This document shows positions 53,195 to 63,933 of a DNA stretch of 64,000 bases, piece after piece. The notes below the pieces were generated by a model that was given only the letters and a program-made list of their open reading frames with translations, was not told the origin of the DNA and did no database searches. The translations under genes and the position numbers were made by a program. Positions within the stretch are counted from its first letter, which is position 1, and every line of letters begins with the position of its first letter. Where the stretch lies: NCBI RefSeq assembly GCF_004359215.1, contig NC_090614.1:1586749-1650748 (forward strand). Reading direction: 5' to 3'. The stretch is from Bremia lactucae (lineage: Eukaryota; Oomycota; Peronosporomycetes; Peronosporales; Peronosporaceae).

Positions 53195-54851
53195 CCTCCC
53201 TTCAACGACAATCACTCTGACTGCCATTCGATAGAGTGGTCACTATAATACCTCTTGATTAAAAACGATGTTGATTGGTCAGAAGTATCATTTTTAATTC
53301 TATCGCATAGTTAACAAGCCCATGCGGTGTGCGAATAGTGCACCGCCTTCGCCTGCGGTATATGCAGCTGCGGGTGACGCATTACTGTCTTTTGCGGCAG
53401 ACGTTCCGTCTGCTGTAGTATCGTCTTTTCCTGCAACTTAAAATATTAGGGTGCACGAGGTGAGTCACCACATGAATGCGGCCCCTCTTTGGAGGTGGAC
53501 TATGAGCGCGAGTCGGACAAAATGGCCGACTTGGGGAGAACAGAATAGTCGCCTGATCATCGTCAGATAGGCCGACCATGAGCCTTCGAATGATGGGGCT
53601 TAACCGGATAGACGTGCTGGTAGCATTCGCTATAGCATGTTCGGTTTGTGACGATGAGGATGATTCCTCATCGTCAGCACCGTCTCCAGTGCCGTCACCA
53701 CACATATTTCTGTGCGTGGTGATGACGATGGCGTAAGCCATCGTAATAAAAGATCTTGCGGTACTTCTGCTTTAGTAGGTACCACTCAGGGAGCGTAGAC
53801 AATACAACGTCTCGTTTTGCCCCTGAGTAGAAGCCTTGGCTTTTGTTCGAACAGCAAGTCAATATGTTGTCTGGAGAGACAACTCTCACAATAAATATCC
53901 CTTATTTATTGAGACAAAGCTACATGGCCTTGATCCCAGCGCGAAGAACTTCGCGCCGAGGAAGACTTTTATCTCGATGCTTTCTAAAGCATCGATGGTA
54001 CAGTGGCAACAATAAGCGAGATAAAGTCTCGCTTATGCAAGCCTGGAGCGCGTTCATTCGCAATTTCAAAGACATTGGACGCGAGCCTGGCTTCAAAGCC
54101 TTAACACGATTCGCTTCGAGTTTGAGAAACGAACTCCAACCGGTGCAAGGTATAAATTGCATCGGTTGTCACGTGAGGCTGGGCTTCCATGCCTCACGTG
54201 GGGTGATCCCTGTCCGTGTTGTGTTGACAACACAAAACGAATGAAAGGAAATGTGTATTCTCTTTCTTCGCCCTGGGGGAGGGCTCGCATCTCTATTGAG
54301 ATGCGCGATGCCTATGACATTTTGCAATCAATTTACATGCGCCAGGCGCGTGTTTTCCGATGGACTTTTTAATTTATCGGATGGGTCTCGTCATACTGAC
54401 GGACGAGGCCCTTAACGTCAACAACCAGCTGGGAACGAGGCTCCCAGCTGTCATGCGAAGGTGGATAACCGCGCCAGCGAACAAGATTAATTGTTCGCAG
54501 CCACTTCACATCACGGTGACTTTGAATTACTCCACAAGGCAACGTTGACCGCCGTGGGAATCCACCAATCCACAACATCTACGTTGTGGAAAAGTAGATC
54601 CGACCCATGTGTCGGATCTAGAGTCGAAATATAACAAAAAAAACTCGACCACTTCCTTCATGAATTGGAGGTGGGACTTGATCACGAGCGCGGTAAGCAT
54701 CGCTCGTTGGAGCAGACGGTGTAACGTCACTGTATCGAACGGCTGGAAGATTGTACGAAGAGTGCGTACTCCATGTTGGAGTACGAACGGAAACATCTCG
54801 CCCTTCGTGATGAGCTATTGTCCACTCATCGCGGTTCAAGGATCTTCGGAC
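53195..54851 (-). pseudogene. Gypsy integrase linker, chromodomain and 3' UTR (inverted)
   Basis: From 54851 downward on the minus strand: linker sequence (NRDEWTIAHHEGRDVSVRTP), then TWVGSTFPQRRCC, the chromodomain [20 protein letters not shown] (54369-54500), and a long non-coding tail to the purine tract at 53195-53205. It carries the inverted pentamer CGGAC (54847-54851) next to the Copia 5' LTR. The frame at 53382-53741 in the tail has no recognised domain. Confidence 0.8.
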
Positions 54852-55041
54852 TATTGAAGATGGAACATCAGGCGACGGCTCGTTGTCGTGCTGATGTGGC
54901 GGTTACTGTCGTGAATAACACGAGAAGAAGAGCAAGCGATTTATGTACATTACATGTATGAGGGTTTTATAAGAACGAATTTACTTTTCCATTTTTCCTA
55001 CACGAAGCCATAATAACGCAGTGTGTTGTCATAACCCAACA
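54852..55041 (+). repeat. Copia 5' LTR
   Basis: 190 bp, TATTGAAGATGGAACATC ... CATAACCCAACA; the start TG has mutated to TA. Roughly 10% or more divergence from the 3' LTR (52413-52610) by eye, including a variable patch around 54940-54955, so the insertion is not recent. Confidence 0.85.
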
Positions 55042-55045
55042 GGTT

Positions 55046-55411
55046 ATGAGCCCAAACGTGGGTGAGGCGAATGACGTCCTCAACATGGACAACGACTTTG
55101 TATGGGAGTTTGATGCTCGGATGAAACTAGCCAAGAAAGAACTTCTGGGGCACATCAACGCGACGAAGGCACCGAGTGCCACAAGGGCCGACGCGTCGAT
55201 ATGGAAAGTCAATGATATGAAGGCATTCGCGATTGTGTGTACGTCAATCGGCCCAAGTTTAGAGTCCATGGTTCGCAATGCAGGCACGGCTACAAGGGCT
55301 TGGGAGACATTAAAGAGCTTTTTTCTTCGAACAAATATTCACAACCGTGTGCAGATGCGTCGGCAGTTGCATGATATCTGGCAGAAGGGAGAAAGTGTTG
55401 TGGACCACTAA
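55046..55411 (+). pseudogene. Copia gag (UBN2-like)
   Basis: 121 residues, MSPNVGEANDVLNMDNDFVW..., with WKVNDMKAFAIVCTSIGPSL, ATRAWETLKSFFLRTNIHNR and MRRQLHDIWQKGESVVDH, the UBN2/gag-polypeptide pattern of Copia elements. It ends at a premature stop; further gag sequence continues in other frames to about 55640. Confidence 0.8.
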
Positions 55412-55634
55412 CTAAATTTTGATGAGCTGTGCATGTCATGCAAGCCATCGGAGACGAAGTTTCATTTGACGAGCAGCTCGTTATAGTGCGTGGAAGCTGA
55501 TCGAATGAGTATGATCAGATCATCAGAATTATTGAGAACATGAAGGAAATTGATATTTTTCAAGCCAAAGAAATGCTTCGTCATATAGTCATATATACGA
55601 AGACATTTCTCGCAAGGAGAAAAGTGAACTTGCA

Positions 55635-55868
55635 TTGAAGGCTGCAAGAAGCTTCAAGTGCAAAGTTTTTCGGTCGAAGGAAACAAGAAACAAGTTTACC
55701 CGGACGTGTTTATTATGTGGAAAACAGAGTTATAAGAAACAAGACTGTTGGAAGAATCAAGCCAACAAGAAAAATAACGAGCAAGCGTTTACTGTTAGTG
55801 AACATGGTTCGGAAGGTTGGCTTCTCGACAGTGTTGCGAGTAGTCACATGCGCCCATACCAAGATTAA
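55635..55868 (+). pseudogene. Copia zinc knuckle and mutated protease
   Basis: Contains the knuckle CLLCGKQSYKKQDCW (one position reads Q-S-Y where G-H is usual) and then GWLLDSVASSHM. Copia proteases have DSG(A/C)S; here the Gly after the catalytic Asp-Ser is Val (codon 55833-55835), which should disable the active site. Confidence 0.8.
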
Positions 55869-56050
55869 ATATGGAGATTCGATCGTTGAATCGTACAATC
55901 GGCATCTCGATCGCAAATGGGTAGACAGTTATGGCTACTGGAATTGGTAAGATTTAAATTATTCTGAAAAACAATGTCCCAATTCCGTGCTGTACGTTCC
56001 AGGGCTGGATCGCAGACTGCTTTTCGATTTCTGTTTTATCGAAAAACGGA

Positions 56051-57040
56051 TTGGATATTACATTTACGAACAGAACATGTGGGAAAAGGAATGATCAAGA
56101 TGTGGTGGCAAAAGTAAACAAATTGGGGAAATTGTTTGAGATGGAATGTGCAACTTTAGGGTCGGCATTCACTAGCGAAGTGTTTGGATGTGGAATTAAA
56201 GATGTGTGTCCTAGTGTGTGGCATGCACGACTAGGATATCTTCCAATGAAGACGTTGGAAAATCTACACAATTGTGTAGAAGGAATAAATGTGCAAGCTT
56301 CGAGTGATGATACCGATAATCAAGACGAAATTTGCAAGGGATCTCTGACTGGAAAGTCGTCAGTCAAACCATTTCCAAAGTCAAGTCACGGCAAAGTAAA
56401 GACAAAATCACTGCTTCAAATTGCTCACAGTGATGTGATGGGTCCAACGGAGGCAAAGTCTCAAGGAGGAGCACGATTCGGAGTTACATTTCTGGATATT
56501 TTTTCGCGCTACGTGGTGACATACTTTATCGCTGATAAGTCTAAAGTGCTGGGAAAGTTCATCGAATACAAGTCAATGATGGAAAAGCAACTGAATTTCA
56601 AGATCAAATGCATTCGCACCGACAATGGTGACGAATACATCAACACGAAATTCGCAGAAGTTTGTCGCGAGGCTGACATAGTACACCAAGCGACAGTGCC
56701 ATATCCCCCCCAGCATTGAAAAATGGCTGAACAAATGAATTGGACACTGACGGAACGTGCAAGGTCGATGCAAAATCACATGCAAGTGGAAAAGAAGTGA
56801 AGGGCTGAAGCTATAAATACAGCTGTATATGTGACCAACCGGGTCACGACCGCTTCATCCCCAACGAAGACTCCAATTGAGATGTGTTTTGGCTTGAAGA
56901 TAGACATATCACACATGCGCGTTTTTGGTGCTCATAGTTACGCACACATTGACAAAGCGAAACGTGCTAAATTGGACAAGAAGGCAATTCGGTGCATGTT
57001 TCTTGGTTATTCACACGAAGTGAAGGGTTATCATGTCTGA
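56051..57040 (+). pseudogene. Copia GAG-pre-integrase and integrase
   Basis: The frame 56051-56719 shows the pre-integrase zinc region (VWHARLGYLPMKTLENL) and the integrase core: AHSDVMGPTEAKSQGGARF, FLDIFSRYVVTYFIADKS and IRTDNGDEYINTKF. A stop at 56719 and frameshifts follow; 56831-57040 has TKTPIEMCFGLKIDISHMRV and AIRCMFLGYSHEVKGYHV, the end of the integrase region. Confidence 0.85.
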
Positions 57041-57076
57041 AATTATAATTCAGAATAACTTGAAGTCACAAGGTCA

Positions 57077-58765
57077 GTGACATTTCAAGAACAGCCACGG
57101 ACGAAGTATATACAAGTTGTTGATGACGCACCTTTATCAACTCGTCAGCACGCAAAAATAAATGGCGAAGGAGACGATGATATCAGGGTTCAATCACCAA
57201 TTTCCTCGAATCACGACGAAATTGAACCTATGGAGGTTGATCAGACTAACGGTGATCAAATAGTCTCGCCTCCTCAAGAATTAATGTCGTTGGGTACACG
57301 TCTAGAGAATGGACATGAAGATGATATTGCTTTTGATATCGATGACGTGTACATGGAGCCAGCTATTTTAATTAAGGATGATGTTCAGGCCATTGTGCCC
57401 AGGGAGGGATGGACTAATCTCGATGACAGTCTAGAGACACATTCATCTCGTGTTAGCGGACACAATAACCCTCTCGCAATATCTCCTCCAAGCACAGACT
57501 CACAAGCTTTAGTTCCGGTCGGGATGTCAGATGCTATTGTTTCATCACGAGGAGATGAACCTGTAGAACGTGCCTCAAAACGATATCGTATTGAGTATAG
57601 TCAAGCTAATGCGGCATTTGAAACCCCATCAACGTACCAAGATGCTATGAAGTCTTCACAAAGTACGATGTGGAAAGAAGCGATAAAGGCCGAACTGAAG
57701 GCACTAGATAGCAAAAAGACGTGGAGTCCCGTGGGCAATTCCTTAAACAAGAAGGTAATTGGAACTAAGTGGGTGTTCGCCATCAAGCGAAATGAAAATG
57801 GTGATATTGAGCTATTTAAGGCTTGGCTTGTGGCACTAGGTTATCGTCAGATCTATGGAATTGATTACTACAACACGTATTCTCCGGTCGCGAACATGAA
57901 TTCAATTCGTGTGTTTTTCGCGGTATGTTGCCATTATGGGATGACTATATTCCAATATGATGTCGATACAGCATTTATCAATGGTGTTCTCGAAGAAGAG
58001 GTGTTTACTAATAAACCCGAGGGCGTTAAAATGAAATCGAATTAAGTGCTGAAGCTAAATCGAAGCCTGAATGGACTATAATAAGCTGCTGCAACATGGT
58101 TTGAGACTATTTCAAGCGTTATTTAGAGCATGGGGTTTGTGGCGTGTGTTTCGGATCCGTGTGTATTTGTTCGTCGATTTGACAATTTTTCTTTGACTTA
58201 CGTGACGTTATATGTCGATGACATGCTCATTAGTGGTCTTTCGTACGACTCAATCAAGCAAGTTGCTGATGAGTTGTCCACTAAATTTCAGATCAAGAGA
58301 CCATGTAAAGTGCGATTTATTCTGGGCATCGAAGTTGACTACAAGATGGAGGAGAAACGACTCAAGATCAGTCAAAGCGCGCGTATAGCAAGAATGGTTG
58401 AAAAATTCAATCAAGATAATGCTAGACCGGTGTATAATCCGGGTGTGGAAGGCCAGAACATGATAAAGTGTGAGGTGATGGACCCAAAAACATAAAATCG
58501 TCCGTATCGCTCATTGGTGGGTTCACTTCTCTACGTGGCAACCGCCACAAGACCCGATATTGCATTCGCGGTGTGTCAATTGAGTTGACACTTAGAAAAA
58601 CCAAGTGAAGAACATTGGAATGCGGCTATCCGAGTGCTGCGTTATTTAAACTCAACCGCTATGGATGTAATCTGCTATCGGATCAAGTCACTCGAGCTGC
58701 AGTTGAGTACATTTAGTGACGCTGATTGTGGCAGTAACAAGGACAATCGTCGCTCAACATCAGGT
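57077..58765 (+). pseudogene. Copia reverse transcriptase and RNase H N-terminus
   Basis: The frame 57077-58045 has an acidic linker, then MWKEAIKAELKALDSKKTWS, GTKWVFAIKRNENGD, GIDYYNTYSPVANM and YDVDTAFINGVLEEEVF. The frame 58130-58495 holds LTYVTLYVDDMLISG (YVDD catalytic site) and FILGIEVDYKMEEKRLKISQ. Then LVGSLLYVATATRPDIAFAV, FSDADCGSNKDNRRSTSG at the RNase H start. Stops at 58045, 58495 and elsewhere. Confidence 0.85.
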
Positions 58766-59029
58766 GATCAGCGCTGGATGCGCGCAATGAGAGAGACAGA
58801 TAATACTTTTATTAAATGTTGAGAATTAGTATATAATTAAGTTAGTATAAATAGATTGAACACAGATAAGCTTAATTATATGAAATAGAGTCATCTATTA
58901 GCCCTCTTTAAAGCAAGTGTTTTACAGAAAGTCTTCCTCTGCACGTACTAGTGTACGTGAAGTGACGTGAGACACCAAATCGCACTAAGGCAGTTCTGAA
59001 GCAGTACAAGTCGGCAGTGCCCCATTTCA
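58766..59029 (+). repeat. 3' half of the chromodomain-Gypsy 3' LTR
   Basis: It begins gatcagcgctgg, joined to Copia RNase H, and follows 59400-59643 in order (ttaattatat, ccctctt-aa, aagtcttcctctg-acgt, gaagcagtacaagtc, gtgcc-c) to end in CCATTTCA. It is the second half of the LTR split at 53034. Confidence 0.75.
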
Positions 59030-59237
59030 GGTTTGTATTGATTGGTATCGCCTGGGTCAAAGTGAGGTAATTATGGATTTAGATATCAAGTCTGCGCGAC
59101 TCGTGGAGGCCTGGACGGACCTACAGATTATAACAAGGTCACAAAGTGCAAGGATGGAAAACGTCTGCAATAAAATCAATCGAACATTTACAAAAGCTCT
59201 TTTCGGTGTCGTATATTCGAAGACAGCAGCGAAGCTG
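59030..59237 (+). other. Short unclassified coding fragment between LTRs
   Basis: A plus-strand frame starting at 59073 reads KSARLVEAWTDLQIITRSQS and VCNKINRTFTKALFG before running into the next LTR. The pattern faintly resembles SANT/NAM-like DNA-binding proteins, but it is too short to name. TTGGTATCGCCTGGGTCA just before it resembles a primer binding site. Confidence 0.3.
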
Positions 59238-59643
59238 TGTGACGGGGTGGATCGTTACATGAAATTAACACTTAGAGGTTGTTAATTAATATATTATCTG
59301 AAAGGTAGATAATATTGGAGGATATTACTATATATGTAATGTTTAAAATTCTTACCCATAAATAGGTATAGACCATTATATCTATTTATTCCGCAGATTA
59401 ATCAGCTGTAGAGGTAATCAAATTTCAGATAAGATAGAATAAGAATTCAATTGCATGTTTAGTATTAGATTTTAATCAGTTAGCATTTACAAGATAGAAA
59501 TCGAGACATTTAATTATATTAATGCAGTTTTCATTTTACCCTCTTCAAGCTAGTTACTTTAAAGAGAAGTCTTCCTCTGAACGTGAAATAACGTAAGGCA
59601 CCATTCGCAACTGAAGCAGTACAAGTCGTAGTGCCTCGTTACA
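59238..59643 (+). repeat. Full-length solo LTR of the chromodomain-Gypsy family
   Basis: Begins TGTGACGGGGTGGATCGTTA and ends GTGCCTCGTTACA, 406 bp. It is the most complete member of the LTR family seen at 8215-8547, 53034-53194 and 58766-59029. Confidence 0.75.
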
Positions 59644-59837
59644 AGCTGCGCGTGTCCAGAAAACGGTAGCGATTAAGATGATTAAACTGAGTGTTGCGTA
59701 TATGGATTGCTTCATAAAAAGGCAATTATGTGTTAGGTGTAAAGACGTTGATAATCGCCATTTCAGAGGAAATTTTTCTACAGAATTTGATAATAGCCAT
59801 TACCGATGTAATTAATTTAGTCTAATTTTCAATTCTT

Positions 59838-61265
59838 CTAATCAGCAGGGGACAAAAATGACGCAAGGGTACCGATAATCATAAAAATAATCGCAAGTCC
59901 AGCCAATGCAGTGTTCAGTACTATTTCGCTCTTCGATAGGCGATGCGAGAAGAGCTTGAGGTAGCAAATACATGGCAGGAACATCGAGACGAGCATAGCA
60001 AAGAAAGCCCCGACAAAAGAAGTCACGCGGGCAAAGTGTGGCACGTACAATGCACAGCACAGTGCTCCGCTTCCAAGCAACGTGCGGAGAAAGGCTCGAT
60101 AGAATGCTAACGACTTGCTTGGGTCGTTCCTTGCAACAGCGTGCTTCTGATCAGTTGACAGCAGAAACTCTTCAAGTGCCAAGGCAATTGGATGAAGTGT
60201 AATTGCAATTTTGCTCATCGGATTTAAGGCGATTGTCCACACGACCATTTGGGTGAGCGTACCGGGGTACGATGCGATCAAGTTAAGGGTTATTTCCTTT
60301 TGCGTAAACCCTCCAAACATTAAGTAACCTGCCAGCTCAATTGCTCCGTATACAAAACCAACAATAAGGTACGATACATTAAGTACTCGCGGGTAGTCGT
60401 CCTTGTTGGCCAAGGAGCTGCATATCGACGGGAAAACCGAGTGACCTCCAAATGCTACCATGGTAAGCCCAATTGCGAGGGGGATACGATCCCAGTCACC
60501 AATCATTTGCACCGATTGTGGGTACAGTAAACTTCCCATAACGTAACCTGGTGCGCTTGTGTCGATGGCAATACCGACGTAAAAGATCGCGTATAGGCAA
60601 AAGAATGACGACAGGATGCCTAAAATGCTAAAATACGACAAGATCGACATGTGCGTTGTCCACAAGGACGGCATGATGAGGAAGGACGCCATTATGATCA
60701 ATTCTGTCTTGGAAAACGATGGTATGAGTGCCGCCAATGTATCTCCAACTACGGCAACAAAGTTGCAATAGTTAGCCACAAAACCAACATTGGTTTTACA
60801 TAATTCATACGTACTCAATACGTAAAACATTGCACAGGCGGTAAATAATTCAGCAAAAAATATAATGCCAATGATAACCCGTCCTCGTGTACCAAATGCC
60901 GCTTCACCAATATCCGGGTACGTTGTCATACCCTCCTGGTACCTCAGACATTGGCCCAGTAACTTGGCTGTGTGATTTGTCACTAACGTGAAGAATAAAA
61001 AGAGTGACCCACCCATCAGCCAGCCACTAGAGCGCATTGAAAAGGGACTGGAGAGCACGCCAACGCCTAAAAGGACGTTAATAGCATTAAACACCGCTGC
61101 TTTAAAGCTGCTGGTGCCTACAGGCGTGACAGCGCCGGTGCTTCTGGCTGGTGACCAGGTCGCCTCTCTCGGCTGTTGCAAAAGTCTTTGTCTCTCCGCA
61201 TATGGGCTAAAATGAAACGAACTGACGTGGGATGGCGTCAAAGACATCGCTGCAGGGGATGCCAT
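59838..61265 (-). CDS. Amino acid / auxin permease (AAAP) family transporter
   Basis: Encodes 475 residues in one exon. A ~50-residue hydrophilic N-terminus is followed by about eleven hydrophobic segments. The first carries SSFKAAVFNAINVLLGVGVL and SSPFSMRSSGW, the signature of the SLC32/SLC36/SLC38-like AAAP group; IPLAIGLTMVAFGGHSVFPS and SYLIVGFVYGAIELAGYLMF are the middle family blocks. Members move neutral amino acids with protons across vacuolar or plasma membranes; closest in style to vacuolar AVT1-type carriers, but substrate and membrane cannot be read from sequence. The start ATG is the first in frame (MASPAAMSLTPSHVSS). A 65-residue frame overlaps upstream (61404-61207) and I do not support it as a gene. 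Confidence 0.85.
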   Translation of the reverse strand: MASPAAMSLTPSHVSSFHFSPYAERQRLLQQPREATWSPARSTGAVTPVGTSSFKAAVFNAINVLLGVGVLSSPFSMRSSGWLMGGSLFLFFTLVTNHTAKLLGQCLRYQEGMTTYPDIGEAAFGTRGRVIIGIIFFAELFTACAMFYVLSTYELCKTNVGFVANYCNFVAVVGDTLAALIPSFSKTELIIMASFLIMPSLWTTHMSILSYFSILGILSSFFCLYAIFYVGIAIDTSAPGYVMGSLLYPQSVQMIGDWDRIPLAIGLTMVAFGGHSVFPSICSSLANKDDYPRVLNVSYLIVGFVYGAIELAGYLMFGGFTQKEITLNLIASYPGTLTQMVVWTIALNPMSKIAITLHPIALALEEFLLSTDQKHAVARNDPSKSLAFYRAFLRTLLGSGALCCALYVPHFARVTSFVGAFFAMLVSMFLPCICYLKLFSHRLSKSEIVLNTALAGLAIIFMIIGTLASFLSPAD

Positions 61266-61917
61266 CCTTTATTTTCACGTAGACACCAAGATCACTTAAT
61301 TTGTCCGACAAAACAAAATTAATAGCAGACGTACCGCACGTCAATACCCTCTTCAAATGTTGCAGGCCACGCGGGTGCTGAATCGTGGCCAAGTAGACGC
61401 GCACGAGCTACGGATGGGGAGTAAGAAGGCAGTAAAACGTGGTGCTCGGGCGCGGCGGACCCCATCTCGCACAATGGTCTGGCGTCCGACTAGCTGAAAA
61501 CAAAACTATTCTAAATCATGGTTTTAAATACTTTAAGTCGTCCTTCTTTTCCGGACTTTCTGCATTCTGTTTTACCATACGGTTGTAAAATTTGGAACTT
61601 TTGTACATGTATGGTTTGGCATTTGCCGTTACGGCCGAGACATGCAATGAAACATTTACAAAATATTAAAGCATGAAACGAGGCAACAAAGGCTGAATAA
61701 ACGTTTTGTTTTTATAAAAAGAAAAAGATCTTCGCAGTGTTGATAAAAGTGTAATTTTTTTTCATGAAATCTCGCGACAAAAACGAACGAGTTTCACTGG
61801 ATCATGAAGAATGTATAAACGAATTTGGAATTGCCAGAAACAGTTAAAACGCAGGGCTCTAAGAAATATGCTAAACAATCGCCTCCAAATTGTAAATTTA
61901 TGCTTTCAAACTATATT
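61266..61917. other. Intergenic region upstream of the transporter
   Basis: Lies between the transporter start (minus) and the AK6 stop. It must contain the transporter promoter. No other feature recognised; 61640-61830 is strongly AT-rich. Confidence 0.3.
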
Positions 61918-62623
61918 TCAATGGGTCTTTTCCTCTGGATGCTGACTCATCCAGTGTTGTATCCACATAAGAACCCGTTCAATGTTGCTCTCCATGTCCT
62001 CAACTGTCCGGCTTGGTAGCTCTTGTACAATTTCAGGAGCGTAGCTATCGCGTGCCTCTTGGAGAACCACTTCCATAATTTCACACTCGACGTTCTCGGC
62101 CACCTTTTTATCCGAATACCCGCGTTTCTGAAGGCGGTCAAAGAGCGTCGTATTATCCACACGCAGCACCACCACTAAGTCAAACCAACGCTCTGGAAAG
62201 AAATCGCACGAGTGAAAGTCTACTACTTGGCCGCCTTCGGTCATGCGGTCTTCCAATTCGTCACAGATCTTGTCTTCGTCCAGCACGAAGCAGTCAAATT
62301 CCTCATCACGACCGTTGTGCAAACTCTGCTCCTTGATCTTCAAGAATAACGCATTGCAATTAAATCAAAGCATTGCTACGATGTCGCAATTTAATTGAAT
62401 AACTCACGAGGTCGCCAACGTTCAAGTGCGTGAGCAGTTGCGAACGTTCCTGTGACAAATTTCGCGATTCCACACCGCGTTTGCAGGTAAGAGAATGGCT
62501 ATTCGCTGAAAGTGTTGATGCTGTTCTTAGCTAAATTGAATACGTACCGCAAGCTGCTGGCACATGGACGTCTTGCCTGTTCCAGGGGTGCCTGTCACGA
62601 GGATGTTTGGACCGCGGGTCATT
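61918..62623 (-). pseudogene. AK6: AK6/Fap7-type adenylate kinase with frameshifted P-loop
   Basis: Minus-strand exons: 62548-62623, 62408-62449 and 61918-62337, introns of 98 and 70 nt (GTACGT...CACAG; GTGAGT...GAAG). Exon 1 begins MTRGPNILVTGTPG, the start of the Walker A loop GTPGTGKT, and continues in another frame as TGKTSMCQQLA. An extra A in the run at 62580-62582 (TTT on the plus strand) shifts the frame inside the P-loop. Exon 2 gives ERSQLLTHLNVGDL and exon 3 IKEQSLHNGRDEEFDCFVLD, VVDFHSCDFFPERWFDLVVV, LRVDNTTLFDRLQKRGYSDK, all as in AK6 (hCINAP, Fap7), a nuclear ATPase/adenylate kinase needed for 18S rRNA maturation. Exons 2 and 3 are intact, so the frameshift may be a sequence error. 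Confidence 0.8.
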
Positions 62624-63396
62624 GGCGTTGTAAGAAATGGCTACACTTTAAGATACAAATTATAGAGAATTTGAAAAAGTATATTCTATTGTAAATTTTT
62701 AAAATCCAAAATTCGTACAAGTTTTCATCTACATACCAACAACGTATGGGCACTTGTTGTAAATATTGCTAAAATGAAAGCCTTACCACAACTATTTAAT
62801 TAAAATGCACAAATATGGAAACTTTGATATTTATAAAATTATTTATTGGAAATTTATGAAGCCATCATACATGATAGCAATTTTTGAGTATGAAAATGCC
62901 ACTCGGCGAAACGCTAAGCTATCTCTTTAAAAAGGCAAATTCCGAATGCTCAAAGCTAGCAATAAAATTTGTAGCATTGCATTGAAGTGCCAAATCGGAT
63001 AGCCATTATCTCCGTGGAAGGCAGGAGCCAAAAACACAGGGGTAATTTTGTGGTTAGAAAGTTAGAGCTCCACCAGCTGTAGAAAACATTATCGATACAT
63101 TGCTTTTAAAGGCAAAAAAACGTTTATGCTTGGTGTCGTCAGTAGCGTGCATTTGCCCCATTCTGCGCTGCTTCAGTCTGTTACGGGCTGAAGAGCTCCG
63201 TGCTTTAGTTTAAATGCTGCTTAGGATCGTGTAAGAGAACAGTTTTGCAGAAGAAAACATTACTAGCTTTAAAATCTTTATTAAGCAGCCAGCAAAGCTA
63301 GCAGTGGAAAAGAAGGAAATTTGAAACTCAAAGAAGTAATAGTCAGCCTCTGGCAACTTCTGTAACTGGAAAAATCATCCCAGTATTTACTACTAG
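62624..63396. other. Intergenic stretch upstream of AK6
   Basis: AT-rich, no gene recognised. It contains the AK6 promoter and runs up to the next LTR. Confidence 0.3.
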
Positions 63397-63933
63397 TGTA
63401 ACGGGCTAATGTTGCCCTAATGTTACACAGTCCCCATTAAGTACATTTGGTACTTAAGGGGATGGTCAATTACTAAATAATAGTAATTAGACCCAACACT
63501 CGGGTGTGGTGCACATTTTTGACCAACCCTTGTGGATGTGATGCACATGGGTGCATTCACATTAGGAGGGATGACGGCTAGCGTCATCATCATCAGTTAC
63601 GCGAGGTATCTATAAAGATACGCTCGCCATACATATTAAATGATATCTATAGAGATAACATTTTAATTGGTAAAAATAGGTATTAGTATTTAATTCTATT
63701 AAATAAAAATCAGTCTGAAAATTACTACCTACTTGGTAAGTGTGCACGAGGAGACGGATTACCGCTCCCGTGACGACACTTTACCAGAGTTCTTAGTGTG
63801 TTGGGTGAGGTCGCTTGCGCGCCCACCACAACTACCTCACTGCACGCAAGAGAAGCAGGTTTAACCGCTTCCTCGCTGTGCTAGGGTGTGTGCTTAAGTA
63901 GAGCGTGGCCGCATTACGACGTGCCCGCCTACA
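63397..63933 (+). repeat. 5' LTR of a second copy of the first Gypsy family
   Basis: Begins TGTAACGGGCTAATGTTGCC and ends CCCGCCTACA. It is followed by the same primer-site-like sequence as the element at 30-7384, so this is the 5' LTR of an element that runs out of the window, not a solo LTR. Confidence 0.85.

Larger units (their letters stand above)
54852..58765 (+). mobile_element. Ty1/Copia retrotransposon, 5' LTR to mid RNase H
   Basis: The 5' LTR (54852-55041) is followed at once by a primer-site-like GGTTATGAGCCC and a gag ATG at 55046. Order on the plus strand: gag, CCHC knuckle, protease, integrase, RT, RNase H, as in Copia. It breaks in RNase H after DADCGSNKDNRRSTSG (58765). The remaining RNase H and 3' LTR are at 52413-53030, on the other strand. 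Stops and frameshifts are scattered throughout. Confidence 0.9.

Noticed and set aside
53382..53741. 119-residue minus-strand frame with Ser- and Pro-rich content.
   Set aside because: It lies in the non-coding 3' region between a Gypsy chromodomain and its LTR; no domain seen.
61207..61404. 65-residue frame just upstream of the amino acid transporter.
   Set aside because: It overlaps the transporter start in another frame, has no recognisable features and no splice route into the transporter.
63397..63933. Interpretation as a solo LTR.
   Set aside because: The following 67 bp match the internal leader of the element at 30-7384, including the gag start, so it is the 5' LTR of a longer element.
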